DNA of 18,318 nt from Alphaproteobacteria bacterium UBA2964 (GCA_002348425.1 DEBE01000019.1:1-18318), one strand, 5' to 3'; counted from the stretch's first letter, positions 7,104-14,704 are shown. The notes: generated by a model from the sequence alone, not told the origin. Translations and numbers: made by a program.

Positions 7104-8755
7104 TGGACGATGAGAGTTTGGTTTTCTGCAATTTTTGCGAGTTTTGTTGTTGGCAGTTCCTCAGACTTTCCAGACCACCTTGTCGGAAGGCCGGCAGACA
7201 CCAGAAACGACCTGACGGTCGAGGCCTTAATCCCAAAATTAACATTCTCCGGCAGTGACCCAATCGCTTTGGCAACCTTCAACTTGTTCAACTGCGCAAT
7301 TACTACGCCGACTATGTTGCCACTGGTGTCATAGATAGGTCCTCCGCTATTACCCGATTGGGCTGCTGCATCCATCTGGAATTGCCCGGTATTATTCTCG
7401 ATGCCTCGTCGACTGCTCACGATACCCTTGGTCAATTTGATTGTATTGCCGAACAACTCACCAAATGGATAACCGGCCACAAGAATATCTTCGCCGAGCT
7501 GGATTTCCTTTTCTCTTAAAAGGCCGCGCGAAGAAAGAGGCACAATCGCGACGCCCAGCTTACGGATAAGTGATTGAGTGCCGGCTCTTGCCATTTCCGT
7601 GGTTCTGAGTTTCAAGAGGGCAAGGTCGTTTCGTCTGTCTGTCTCAACAACAGTCGCCGTAACGAGTCGATTTGGTCGGTCACCAACTTTTAAATGTTTG
7701 CAGCCTCTGACGACATGCTCGTTGGTTACGACATGCCCTAGCTTCGTGACGAAAAAACCAGAACCTGCTGTCGCTAGTGGAGCAGGGGGGGGGCCTGGTT
7801 TGGTGTAGTTTTTCTCTCTAGCTTGTGGTTTGGTGTTAGACTTTGTCTTTTTCCGCGCCCTTTGTATTTTTAGTTGGTTCTTTAGTTTTTCTAACTCTGC
7901 CAGCAGGCGCGTCCTATCGGATTTAGCGTTAGTTTTGGGTCTATCTGCGGCCTCACGGGCAAGGTCTCGAGTTAGTTCAACTTTGTAGACATAATTGCCA
8001 CTAAGTGTTTGGCCACTATCATCTGAAATTAAGGCCTGATCCGGGTCCCCTTCAAAAATAATTGGGTAAGTTCTTCCTCTGCTGAGTAAGATTTCGCCAC
8101 AGCTGGTAAATTCGTAGATACCATCAACGGATACAGAGGATGGCTCGCATTCGTATTTAATTTTATTTCGAACAAACGTGGCTTGGTAACGTTTTTTGAT
8201 TGTATTAATTTTTACTGTTGCCGATACATTACTTCCTCTTTCGCCTTTGTAGTGAAGGATTTTCATGGCATTATTCTTTAATGGGTAAAATTTAGCAGTT
8301 TGTTGTTTAACTGAAGCTTCCCGTACAAAATCTCGGTCGAATTTAATTTTTATAAGAAAATTCCCATTCAAGGTACCACCTGCTGCATCGGTTATTACAA
8401 CCTGATCTAGGTTTCCTTCTAATACGATGGGGATGTCTTCCGAATAATATTGACTTGTGGTATCAACTTGTCCGTTTTTATCGTTTCTATTGATTTCACC
8501 ACAGCTGGTAAACTCGAAGATACCATCCGCAGATATTTTAGATGGTTCGCATTGATATCGAAATTTGCCGGAGAAAAAGATCGCCCTGTAACTCCTGCTA
8601 TCGTTACTAATTTGAACTGTGACCGATGTTCCTGTCCCTATTTCGCCTTTATAGAAAAGGGTCCTGCCATCTACATTTCCAGATTGAGAACTCCATGCGA
8701 CATTAGGAAATATAATGAACCAAAAAAGATACTTGAAGATTTTTTTGAAAATCAT
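7091..8755 (-). CDS. Exported S1C (HtrA-like) serine protease with duplicated N-terminal module
   Basis: The protein has 554 residues. A signal peptide (1-22, cleavage near AWS) is followed by two related modules, about 30-145 and 163-268. Each has a YKGE-type strand, a CEPS..S.DGI(F/Y)EFTSCGEI stretch with two cysteines (C69/C85 and C203/C219) and an EGN/DxDQ...D..G.TL.GN(F/Y) tail. A basic, coiled-coil-prone linker (280-318) and a Pro-rich hinge lead to the trypsin-like domain at about 330-525, with triad H347 (TNEHVV), D377 (RNDLALLKL) and S470 (SGNSGGP). No PDZ domain follows, unlike DegP or DegS. It is first in the operon. AGGA lies 12 nt before the ATG, which is longer than ideal. Probably periplasmic; the substrate is unknown. 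Confidence 0.88.
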   Translation of the reverse strand: MIFKKIFKYLFWFIIFPNVAWSSQSGNVDGRTLFYKGEIGTGTSVTVQISNDSRSYRAIFFSGKFRYQCEPSKISADGIFEFTSCGEINRNDKNGQVDTTSQYYSEDIPIVLEGNLDQVVITDAAGGTLNGNFLIKIKFDRDFVREASVKQQTAKFYPLKNNAMKILHYKGERGSNVSATVKINTIKKRYQATFVRNKIKYECEPSSVSVDGIYEFTSCGEILLSRGRTYPIIFEGDPDQALISDDSGQTLSGNYVYKVELTRDLAREAADRPKTNAKSDRTRLLAELEKLKNQLKIQRARKKTKSNTKPQAREKNYTKPGPPPAPLATAGSGFFVTKLGHVVTNEHVVRGCKHLKVGDRPNRLVTATVVETDRRNDLALLKLRTTEMARAGTQSLIRKLGVAIVPLSSRGLLREKEIQLGEDILVAGYPFGELFGNTIKLTKGIVSSRRGIENNTGQFQMDAAAQSGNSGGPIYDTSGNIVGVVIAQLNKLKVAKAIGSLPENVNFGIKASTVRSFLVSAGLPTRWSGKSEELPTTKLAKIAENQTLIVQCQR

Positions 8756-8790
8756 TTAAGTTTTCTGTCCTAATTCATAATAGAATTTAA

Positions 8791-8810
8791 TTTTGAATAA
8801 TATTTCAAAA
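8791..8810. promoter_or_regulatory. Palindrome upstream of the protease operon
   Basis: TTTTGAA (8791-8797) and TTCAAAA (8804-8810) form a perfect 7-bp inverted repeat with a 6-bp spacer, 36-55 bases before the protease ATG. A -10-like TATTAT (minus strand, 8777-8782) lies between it and the gene. Position and symmetry suit a regulator site, but the region is AT-rich and chance is possible. Confidence 0.3.
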
Positions 8811-8892
8811 AATTTGGTGGTAATATTACTTTAATATCTTACTTTGTAAAATAAGCCTTTTATAATCTTTAATTATAAGTAATTGGAAAGGT

Positions 8893-8968
8893 TGGCTCCC
8901 CGGGCCGGACTCGAACCAGCGACAAGGCGGTTAACAGCCGCCTGCTCTACCAACTGAGCTACCGGGGA
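8893..8968 (-). tRNA. tRNA-Asn (GTT)
   Basis: On the minus strand this is a complete cloverleaf. The acceptor stem is TCCCCGG with CCGGGGA, the discriminator is G and the CCA end is encoded (8893-8895). The anticodon loop CTGTTAA gives anticodon GTT, for Asn. The T arm carries GGTTCGAGTCC. A 7-bp AT-rich inverted repeat at 8860-8878 lies downstream and may help 3' end formation. Confidence 0.96.
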
Positions 8969-9008
8969 ACAAACGCACCGTCAGTATTGGTGTTTTAACA
9001 GTCAAAGT

Positions 9009-9038
9009 TATATAGCAAAGCCTTACACGTGACGCCAA
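9009..9038 (-). promoter_or_regulatory. Possible promoter of tRNA-Asn
   Basis: On the minus strand TTGGCG (9033-9038) is followed after 18 nt by TATATA (9009-9014), about 40 nt before the tRNA 5' end. The match is moderate. Confidence 0.35.
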
Positions 9039-9118
9039 CCCTTTTGCATCCATAAATTAAATTAACAATTATTTTGTGTTTAAAAGTTTATAACGACGTT
9101 TGACTTCAGGAGGAGGGA

Positions 9119-9154
9119 ATGTTTACCATTTGGTTAAATTTATGCAGGGAGTGA
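9119..9154 (+). CDS. Possible 11-residue leader peptide before the TPP enzyme genes
   Basis: An ATG at 9119 follows an almost ideal ribosome binding site (AGGAGGAGGGA, directly upstream). It encodes MFTIWLNLCRE and stops at TGA 9152-9154. The next gene starts with GTG only 3 nt later and in the same frame. It could be a translated leader that couples or gates translation of the decarboxylase subunit. It could also be the true N-terminus of that subunit interrupted by a nonsense mutation. Because the GTG has its own Shine-Dalgarno inside the leader (AGGGAG, 7 nt), the gene is expected to be expressed either way. Confidence 0.4.
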   Translation: MFTIWLNLCRE

Positions 9155-9157
9155 AGT

Positions 9158-9721
9158 GTGGAAAGCAATCAGGAAGCTTCAAGGAGATCTGAGACAAGAT
9201 CTATAGAGACAGGCTATTCTAAAGACGTTTCAAAGGAAATTGCGAATACATGTGCTGATGCCGGCATTTCTCTTGTGGCTAGCCTTCCAGATGATTGGAT
9301 AGCCATGACCATAGCGACCTTCGAACAGGATGACAGGTTTAACCATGTCCCGGTAAATCGTGAGGAATCCGCATTAGGTTTGTGTTCTGGGGCATTTCTG
9401 TCTGGCACGGGGTCTGCGGCGTTGATGGGCGCGTCGGGCCTCATGACTTTGGTTTATGCGATTACCAAGATTAATTACACATATGAAATTCCAATCTTCA
9501 TTATGATTACCCAACGGGGTTCGTTTGATGACGGAGCTAAATTTCATGTATCGAACGGTCTTTATCTTGAAGATGTTATGAAATCAATCGACCTTCCCTA
9601 TACCATTATTAAAAATCGGGATGAGATACCCATGATTGGAGAGGCCTACCGTCACTCAAGAAAGATTAGTCGTCCGACGATTGCGTTGCTTCCTAAAAAA
9701 CTTCTTCAAGGACAAATTTAA
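9158..9721 (+). CDS. TPP-dependent decarboxylase, PYR (alpha) subunit; sulfopyruvate/phosphonopyruvate decarboxylase-like
   Basis: This 187-residue protein matches the N-terminal pyrimidine-binding domain of thiamine-diphosphate enzymes, as in ComD, the sulfopyruvate decarboxylase alpha subunit. The catalytic glutamate region is VNREESALG (about 66-74, E69 or E70), followed by GAFLSGTGSAALMGASGL (78-95) and the interface strand IPIFIMITQRG. The first 20 residues are polar and probably disordered. The PP subunit is encoded next with a 1-nt gap, so the active enzyme should be a heteromer with the active site at the interface. Start is GTG with AGGGAG 7 nt upstream. The 2-oxo acid substrate cannot be read from the sequence; coenzyme M or sulfolactate genes are not present nearby. 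Confidence 0.8.
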   Translation: MESNQEASRRSETRSIETGYSKDVSKEIANTCADAGISLVASLPDDWIAMTIATFEQDDRFNHVPVNREESALGLCSGAFLSGTGSAALMGASGLMTLVYAITKINYTYEIPIFIMITQRGSFDDGAKFHVSNGLYLEDVMKSIDLPYTIIKNRDEIPMIGEAYRHSRKISRPTIALLPKKLLQGQI

Positions 9722-9722
9722 A

Positions 9723-10322
9723 ATGAAATATGAAGAGGCCATAGCCTTCATAGCTAGCCGCTGGAATGATGAGCTTGTAGTTACTTCAGCGGGAACTTCA
9801 TCCGAACTTTGGTATGCTGAAACCGGAGATACCGAAAGAGTATTCTACCTTGAGGCTTCCATGAGCTTATCCTCGGTTTTTGCTTGTGGAATTGCTCAGG
9901 GAGTTCCAGATGTCCCTGTCTGGGTATTTAGTGGAGATGGGGCGTTTTGTATGAACCCCGGGATGCTTCAAGTCGAACGGCAAATGGATCTTCCCAATTT
10001 AAAACATTTTATGGTTTCAAACAGAGCGTACGGGTCTACCTCAAATGTTCCTCTGCCCGGTCGTATCGATAATAATTATCCGGCCATTGCCCATGGTTTC
10101 GGTCTTCAGAGGGTTTATTCTTTTGCTTCCATGAATGAATTAACGGGTAAATTTGACGAAGCAGTGATGGAGCCTGGGCATACCTTTATCCATTTGGAAG
10201 TTGATCCAATGGATTATAGGGGCGCCTCACCGCCGATGGATGGTCCGGAAGTAAAGTTTCGATTTGGTCGTCACGTAGAAAAACTTTCTGGTAAAGACGT
10301 TTTTTCGGCTCCACTAGATTAA
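9723..10322 (+). CDS. TPP-dependent decarboxylase, PP (beta) subunit; sulfopyruvate/phosphonopyruvate decarboxylase-like
   Basis: This 199-residue partner of the previous gene is the diphosphate-binding domain. It has the ThDP motif GDGAFCMNPG (71-80), whose D72, together with N100 in VSNRAYGS, should bind the magnesium that holds the diphosphate. FYLEASMSLSSVFACGIAQG (41-60) corresponds to the domain-interface helix. ComE-type subunits have the same size. The ATG at 9723 comes one base after the upstream stop and has AAGGA about 10 nt before; a longer frame reaching back to 9636 only overlaps the alpha gene and is rejected. Tight spacing implies 1:1 expression. Confidence 0.82.
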   Translation: MKYEEAIAFIASRWNDELVVTSAGTSSELWYAETGDTERVFYLEASMSLSSVFACGIAQGVPDVPVWVFSGDGAFCMNPGMLQVERQMDLPNLKHFMVSNRAYGSTSNVPLPGRIDNNYPAIAHGFGLQRVYSFASMNELTGKFDEAVMEPGHTFIHLEVDPMDYRGASPPMDGPEVKFRFGRHVEKLSGKDVFSAPLD

Positions 10323-10350
10323 CGGATAGCTGGGACAATGGAGTTATCTC

Positions 10351-11244
10351 TTGGCGTTTAGATTTGATGACATTGGCAACCGATTGAAGGCCTTCCGCAT
10401 GGGATCTGGGTTGGGTGCAGACGAGATAGCATCTAAAATTGGTATTTCTCGGGCGGCATTATACCGATACGAAAAAGGCGAAGTCGCTAAAATAGAGACG
10501 TTGGCAAGAATGGCCTCGTTACTAGACGTTTCTGTGCCAACTCTACTAGGCGTCGGGGTGGAGTATATGGCATCTGCGGTTTCATTTTTTGAACGCATTA
10601 GGCAAATTGAGGAAACGGCAGAGCATATTATAGTATCGTCAGGGCCGGTGGCCTATCTTCTTACAACGGATCGTTACGACAATGTTTTGGAAAGAGTATT
10701 GTCTGAGAGTCTTCCCAGACAGGGTGATGGCTCAAAAGTGGGTAAGGAGAGTGTGTCTGAAATAATGACATTACTAAAAGACCGAAAGAAATCTTACCGT
10801 CGAAGGCAGCCCAGCATTGTTACAGTCATTGCGGCAGATGAATTACGACGTTTTCTCCGGAACGGGTTGGTCGGAAAAGTTGAGATGCAGAGTCGTACTA
10901 GAAGAAAACGTCGCGAGGTAGCCTTTGAAGAAATGGAACGCATCGCCCACTTTATGGAAGACGAACCAATCGGAGTTCAAATAGGTATAGTAGAAGACAC
11001 GCTGCCGAGAACGAGTTTCCACGTCTTTCGACAACCCGACCGATTGGTACTTGCAGTCAGCCCCTATCGCTTGGGAGAAAGTCCGAATATTAGGGTTGGG
11101 GTCGGTATGATTACGTCAGCTCCGGAAGCCGTTGAACTTCATGAGCAGACCGCCGAAAGTTTGTGGAAACGCGCACTGAAGGGCAGGGATGCGGCAGAAT
11201 TTACAAGAAGGGCGATTAAACGTTATTCGCGGGAATTTACGTGA
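10351..11244 (+). CDS. XRE-family transcriptional regulator
   Basis: This 297-residue protein has an N-terminal HTH_3 domain at about 8-62 (RLKAFRMGSGLGADEIASKI, then GISRAALYRYEKGEVAKIETLARMASLLDV). It is followed by a long C-terminal part (70-297) of unidentified type that may bind a ligand; a basic patch RTRRKRREV lies near residue 188. Start is TTG with GGAG 7 nt upstream; no ATG precedes the HTH in frame, and the first internal Met would remove helix 1. It is only 28 nt after the PP subunit gene, so it is likely in the same transcript and may control the decarboxylase and/or the amidohydrolase. Confidence 0.8.
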   Translation: MAFRFDDIGNRLKAFRMGSGLGADEIASKIGISRAALYRYEKGEVAKIETLARMASLLDVSVPTLLGVGVEYMASAVSFFERIRQIEETAEHIIVSSGPVAYLLTTDRYDNVLERVLSESLPRQGDGSKVGKESVSEIMTLLKDRKKSYRRRQPSIVTVIAADELRRFLRNGLVGKVEMQSRTRRKRREVAFEEMERIAHFMEDEPIGVQIGIVEDTLPRTSFHVFRQPDRLVLAVSPYRLGESPNIRVGVGMITSAPEAVELHEQTAESLWKRALKGRDAAEFTRRAIKRYSREFT

Positions 11245-11312
11245 GTGATATATAAGGTTAAGAGAGATATATTGAAATTCTTTTAAAATTCCTTTAAAAA
11301 GCAGAATGTTTT

Positions 11313-11341
11313 TTGGAAAAATAACCGAAAATATTTTCCAA
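11313..11341. repeat. Inverted repeat between the regulator and the amidohydrolase
   Basis: TTGGAAAA (11313-11320) and TTTTCCAA (11334-11341) form a perfect 8-bp stem with a 13-nt loop. There is no T tract after it. A second small palindrome, AGAAATTTCT (11402-11411), lies just before the next gene. Either could be an operator for the adjacent XRE protein. Confidence 0.35.
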
Positions 11342-11425
11342 TTCATCATTTGATCTGATGTATTAGAGTCGTTTTGCAGCGATATTTTTGAATCCGAAAT
11401 TAGAAATTTCTGAGGTTAAGAGGAC

Positions 11426-12724
11426 ATGAATTTTACCGTTCATTCATTTCCAGCAAAAATGGGTTTTGGAGCCGAAGAACGTTCCAATTATGCAAATGTG
11501 ATATTCGCAGACTTAAAAAATTTAAGCGTAGACGGTCCGGGAGTTAGTCGGGAGACTTATGGTGCCGGAGAAACTGCTGCCATGAAATATTGCGCAGAGT
11601 TAGCAGAAAAAGAAGGGCTCTCCTCATGGTATGATGAAGCTGCAAATCTCGTGGTGGAGTTGCCCGGACAAGACAAGTCCGCACCATTCATAATTTGTGG
11701 CTCCCATCTTGATTCTGTTCCGCAGGGTGGAAACTTTGATGGAGCAGCTGGCGTGGTTGCCGGACTTATTGTCCTCGTAAGAATGAAACGGGAGGGCAGG
11801 GTGCCTCCAATCTCTATACGGGTCATGGCTTTGAGGGGTGAAGAAAGTGCCTGGTTTGGTCAGTGTTATCTTGGTTCGCGGGCTTTATTTGGACAACTTA
11901 CAAAAACGGATATTGAAAGGCCCCATCGTACAAGTGGAAAGACACTCAAGTCGTATATGCAGGGTGTTAGCGCTAATATTGAAAAAATAGTGTCTGGAGA
12001 GCCTCTCATGAATGCGTCGTCTATAGCGGCCTACCTTGAGCTTCACATAGAACAAGGACCGGTGATGGTAGCTCGGGATATGCCGGTTGCCGTTGTCACT
12101 GGCTTGAGAGGGAATATTCGCCATCAGAATATAATTTGCGAGGGTGAGGCAGGTCATGCCGGGGCTGTTCCTAGATGGCTCCGTCACGATGCTGTTTTAG
12201 CGACTGCTGATTTGTTGCATCGTTATGACGATCACTGGGCGGCACTGCAAGAAAGAGGATTAGATTTAGTTCTGACGACTGGCATTCTAAGCACGAACTC
12301 TAACGATCACGCCATGTCTCGAATTCCTGGTCAGTGTAATTTCTCGATAGAAATTAGAAGCCAGAGTATTGATACGCTTGAAGCCTTTTATCAATTGCTG
12401 CGTTCGGAGGCAGAGAGTGTGGAGAAAGAGCGCGGTGTTAAATTTAAGTTTGATGAAAGAAGTCTCGCTGCTCCCGCCTTATTAGATCAAGGATGGATAG
12501 ATCATCTTTTAAAATGTTGTAAGGAGAATAACTTAAATTCGGAGGCAATCGCGAGCGGTGCGGGACATGACGCCGCAGTCTTTGCAAATGTAGGTGTTCC
12601 TTCTGCGATGATTTTTATTCGAAACGAAAATGGCTCTCATAACCCAAAAGAGTCTATGGAAATTGAAGATTTCATGTATGGTGTAGATGTTTTGTACCAG
12701 GCTTTATTAGATCCACCCCAGTGA
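11426..12724 (+). CDS. M20-family Zn-dependent amidohydrolase (hydantoinase/carbamoylase type)
   Basis: The 432-residue protein belongs to the TIGR01879 group, which includes N-carbamoyl-L-amino-acid hydrolases, beta-ureidopropionases and allantoate amidohydrolases. Metal ligands are all visible: H94 in GSHLDSV, D105 in NFDGAAG, E139/E140 in RGEES, H207 in ELHIEQGP and H405 in GSHNPKE. The dimerisation lid (about 226-330) contains TGLRGNIRH, AGHAGAVP and the IPG..NFSIEIRS strand. Such enzymes release ammonia and carbon dioxide from an N-carbamoyl or ureido group. The exact substrate is not determined. ATG at 11426 has AGAGGA close upstream. Its stop overlaps the pyrC start (GTGA), so the two are translationally coupled. 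Confidence 0.88.
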   Translation: MNFTVHSFPAKMGFGAEERSNYANVIFADLKNLSVDGPGVSRETYGAGETAAMKYCAELAEKEGLSSWYDEAANLVVELPGQDKSAPFIICGSHLDSVPQGGNFDGAAGVVAGLIVLVRMKREGRVPPISIRVMALRGEESAWFGQCYLGSRALFGQLTKTDIERPHRTSGKTLKSYMQGVSANIEKIVSGEPLMNASSIAAYLELHIEQGPVMVARDMPVAVVTGLRGNIRHQNIICEGEAGHAGAVPRWLRHDAVLATADLLHRYDDHWAALQERGLDLVLTTGILSTNSNDHAMSRIPGQCNFSIEIRSQSIDTLEAFYQLLRSEAESVEKERGVKFKFDERSLAAPALLDQGWIDHLLKCCKENNLNSEAIASGAGHDAAVFANVGVPSAMIFIRNENGSHNPKESMEIEDFMYGVDVLYQALLDPPQ

Positions 12725-13779
12725 AGATTTTAAAAAATAAAATTAAGATTATACGTCCGGACGATTGGCATCTTCATCTTAGGGACGGGGAAATGCTAAA
12801 ATCGGTGTTACCGTATACGGCTGCGCATTTCGGACGCGCCATCATCATGCCCAACTTGACCCCGCCAATTACGTCAGTCTCTGACGCGATAGACTATCGG
12901 GATAGGATAAAGTCTAACCTGATAGGTAAAGAAAATTTTGAACCCCTGATGACGTGCTATCTTACAGATCACACTGATCCGGACGAGGTTGAACGGGGTT
13001 TTTACGAAAAAGTTTTTACGGCTGTTAAACTCTACCCTGCTCGTGCAACAACAAATTCAGAATTTGGTGTTACTAAATGGAACAATGTCCACGGCGTACT
13101 AGAGCGTATGGAAAAAATAGGAATGCCTTTGCTAGTTCATGGAGAAGAGGCAGATCCTGAAATAGATATTTTTGATCGGGAGGCTTTTTTTATAGATAAC
13201 GTGTTGAGTGGGTGGGTCAGGAATGACTTTCCTGCTTTAAACATTGTTTTAGAGCATATAACGACCAAGGAGGGTGCAGAGTTTGTCAAATCCTGTGAAA
13301 AAAATATTGCTGCTACTGTGACCCCACACCACTTAGTGATTAATCGTAACGATCTATTGGCGGGCGGAATTAGACCACATCTCTATTGCCTGCCGATTGC
13401 GAAGAGAGATAAACATCGTAGAGCTCTAAGAAGTGCCGTTACCTCAGGGAATAGATCATTTTTTTTGGGAACTGATTCGGCTCCGCATACCAATAGCAGT
13501 AAGGAATCTGATTGTGGTTGTGCAGGAATTTTCAATGCCCAAAATGCTATAGAAATTTATGCGAGTGTTTTTGAGGAGATGAATGCCCTCGAAGAATTTG
13601 AAAAATTTGCATCCCTAAACGGGCCGAATTTCTATGGTTTAGAGCCCAATCGCGAATACTTGGTCCTTGAAAAGAAAAACCATAGAATAGATGAAGAAAT
13701 AGAGTTGCCTGATGATCAAGATACTATTCGACCTTTTCTTTTCGGTGAAGAGCTCAATTGGCGTGTGGTTGATGGTTGA
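12721..13779 (+). CDS. pyrC: Dihydroorotase, homodimeric short type
   Basis: This 352-residue enzyme cyclises N-carbamoyl-L-aspartate to dihydroorotate, the third step of pyrimidine synthesis. Zinc-site residues agree with E. coli PyrC: H17 and H19 (WHLHLRDG), carbamylated K103 (AVKLYPA), H140 (VHGE), H179 (EHIT) and D252 (GTDSAPH). Length is normal (E. coli 348). The only start consistent with the N-terminus is GTG at 12721, which has no Shine-Dalgarno and overlaps the upstream stop as GTGA, so expression probably depends on translation of the M20 gene. pyrE follows 84 nt downstream. Confidence 0.95.
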   Translation: MKILKNKIKIIRPDDWHLHLRDGEMLKSVLPYTAAHFGRAIIMPNLTPPITSVSDAIDYRDRIKSNLIGKENFEPLMTCYLTDHTDPDEVERGFYEKVFTAVKLYPARATTNSEFGVTKWNNVHGVLERMEKIGMPLLVHGEEADPEIDIFDREAFFIDNVLSGWVRNDFPALNIVLEHITTKEGAEFVKSCEKNIAATVTPHHLVINRNDLLAGGIRPHLYCLPIAKRDKHRRALRSAVTSGNRSFFLGTDSAPHTNSSKESDCGCAGIFNAQNAIEIYASVFEEMNALEEFEKFASLNGPNFYGLEPNREYLVLEKKNHRIDEEIELPDDQDTIRPFLFGEELNWRVVDG

Positions 13780-13863
13780 CCTAATTGTAAGGTTGACGAC
13801 AAACCGATATAAAGCATGTCAAATTTGAATTAACAGCATTTTTAATTATGAGGAGGTAGCGGT

Positions 13864-14562
13864 ATGGCTGTAGGCGGAGCTTTTCCAAGTAAGGAATTAA
13901 TTGCAGAACTTACTGCAAAAATGTTGCTTGAAGTGGAGGCAGTACAGTTCAATTCCGAAAAGCCATTTATATTTACTTCAGGGTGGGCTAGTCCCGTTTA
14001 TATAGATTGTCGGCGCCTGATTTCCTATCCCCGCCTACGCCAAACAATAATCGATTTCGGTGCGTCCATAATTTTAAGGGATGCAGGCTTTGAACAATTT
14101 GATACCGTAGCTGGCGGTGAAACCGCCGGAATTCCTTTTGCCGCCTGGATGGCAGATAGAATGATGCTGCCTATGCAATATGTCAGAAAACAACCCAAGG
14201 GTTTTGGAAGAGATGCACAAATAGAGGGTCACCTTAAGGAAGGTGAGCGTGTATTGTTAGTTGAAGATCTGACTACCGATGGGCGTAGTAAGGCGAACTT
14301 TTGTAAGGCTCTTCGTGAAGCGGGAGCCATCGTTGAACATGTGTTTGTTGTCTTCCATTATGATATTTTCTCAGAGAGTAAAGCTGTAATGGATGATATG
14401 GGGGTTACATTACATGCTTTGGCGACCTGGTGGGATGTCTTGAAAGTTGCTCAACAAGGTGGGCATTTTGAGTTAAAAACGATGACAGAGGTCGAAAAAT
14501 TTTTGAATGACCCAGCTAAATGGTCATTAGAACATGGCGGTGTCGGTTCTGCACCTTCTTGA
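13864..14562 (+). CDS. pyrE: Orotate phosphoribosyltransferase
   Basis: This 232-residue enzyme joins orotate and PRPP to give orotidine 5'-phosphate. The PRPP-binding motif is [14 protein letters not shown] (130-143), the orotate/flexible-loop region is [16 protein letters not shown] (107-122), and [14 protein letters not shown] (37-50) is the N-terminal hood. The C-terminal tail (about 188-232, ATWWDV..) is the longer type common in alphaproteobacteria. Start ATG has a strong AGGAGG site 7 nt upstream. The 84-nt gap after pyrC contains three GGTTGA copies near 13768, 13774 and 13791 but no clear attenuator. Probably co-transcribed with pyrC. Confidence 0.95.
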   Translation: MAVGGAFPSKELIAELTAKMLLEVEAVQFNSEKPFIFTSGWASPVYIDCRRLISYPRLRQTIIDFGASIILRDAGFEQFDTVAGGETAGIPFAAWMADRMMLPMQYVRKQPKGFGRDAQIEGHLKEGERVLLVEDLTTDGRSKANFCKALREAGAIVEHVFVVFHYDIFSESKAVMDDMGVTLHALATWWDVLKVAQQGGHFELKTMTEVEKFLNDPAKWSLEHGGVGSAPS

Positions 14563-14594
14563 GTTAGGGTGCCTAAGTAAACATATTACAAAAG

Positions 14595-14668
14595 TGGAGG
14601 CTCGAGCCGGATTCGAACCGGCGTACAAGGATTTGCAATCCTCTGGATAGCCTCTCTCCCATCGAGCC
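14595..14668 (-). tRNA. tRNA-Cys (GCA)
   Basis: On the minus strand the acceptor stem GGCTCGA pairs with TCGAGCC, discriminator T, with CCA encoded (14595-14597). The anticodon stem-loop GGATTGCAAATCC gives anticodon GCA, for Cys. The T arm GCCGG-TTCGAAT-CCGGC is intact. The gene is antisense to the surrounding plus-strand genes. Confidence 0.95.
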
Positions 14669-14704
14669 ATGGTATTTGTAGGCATAAGTCATCTTGTATG
14701 TATT

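Noticed and set aside
8893..8968. tRNA-Asn as the attachment site of an integrated island carrying the protease operon
   Set aside because: No integrase and no second copy of the tRNA 3' end were seen in the window.
9152..9154. TGA recoded as Trp or selenocysteine, joining the leader to the PYR subunit
   Set aside because: Other genes here (at 627, 11244, 12724, 13779, 14562) end properly at TGA, and no SECIS-like hairpin was evident; a plain stop is simpler.
9636..9722. Longer start for the PP subunit
   Set aside because: These codons lie entirely within the PYR subunit gene in another frame; the ATG at 9723 follows its stop by one base.
10338..10361. Seven-codon frame overlapping the XRE start
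   Set aside because: No ribosome site of its own; its first codons simply contain the GGAG that serves the TTG start at 10351.
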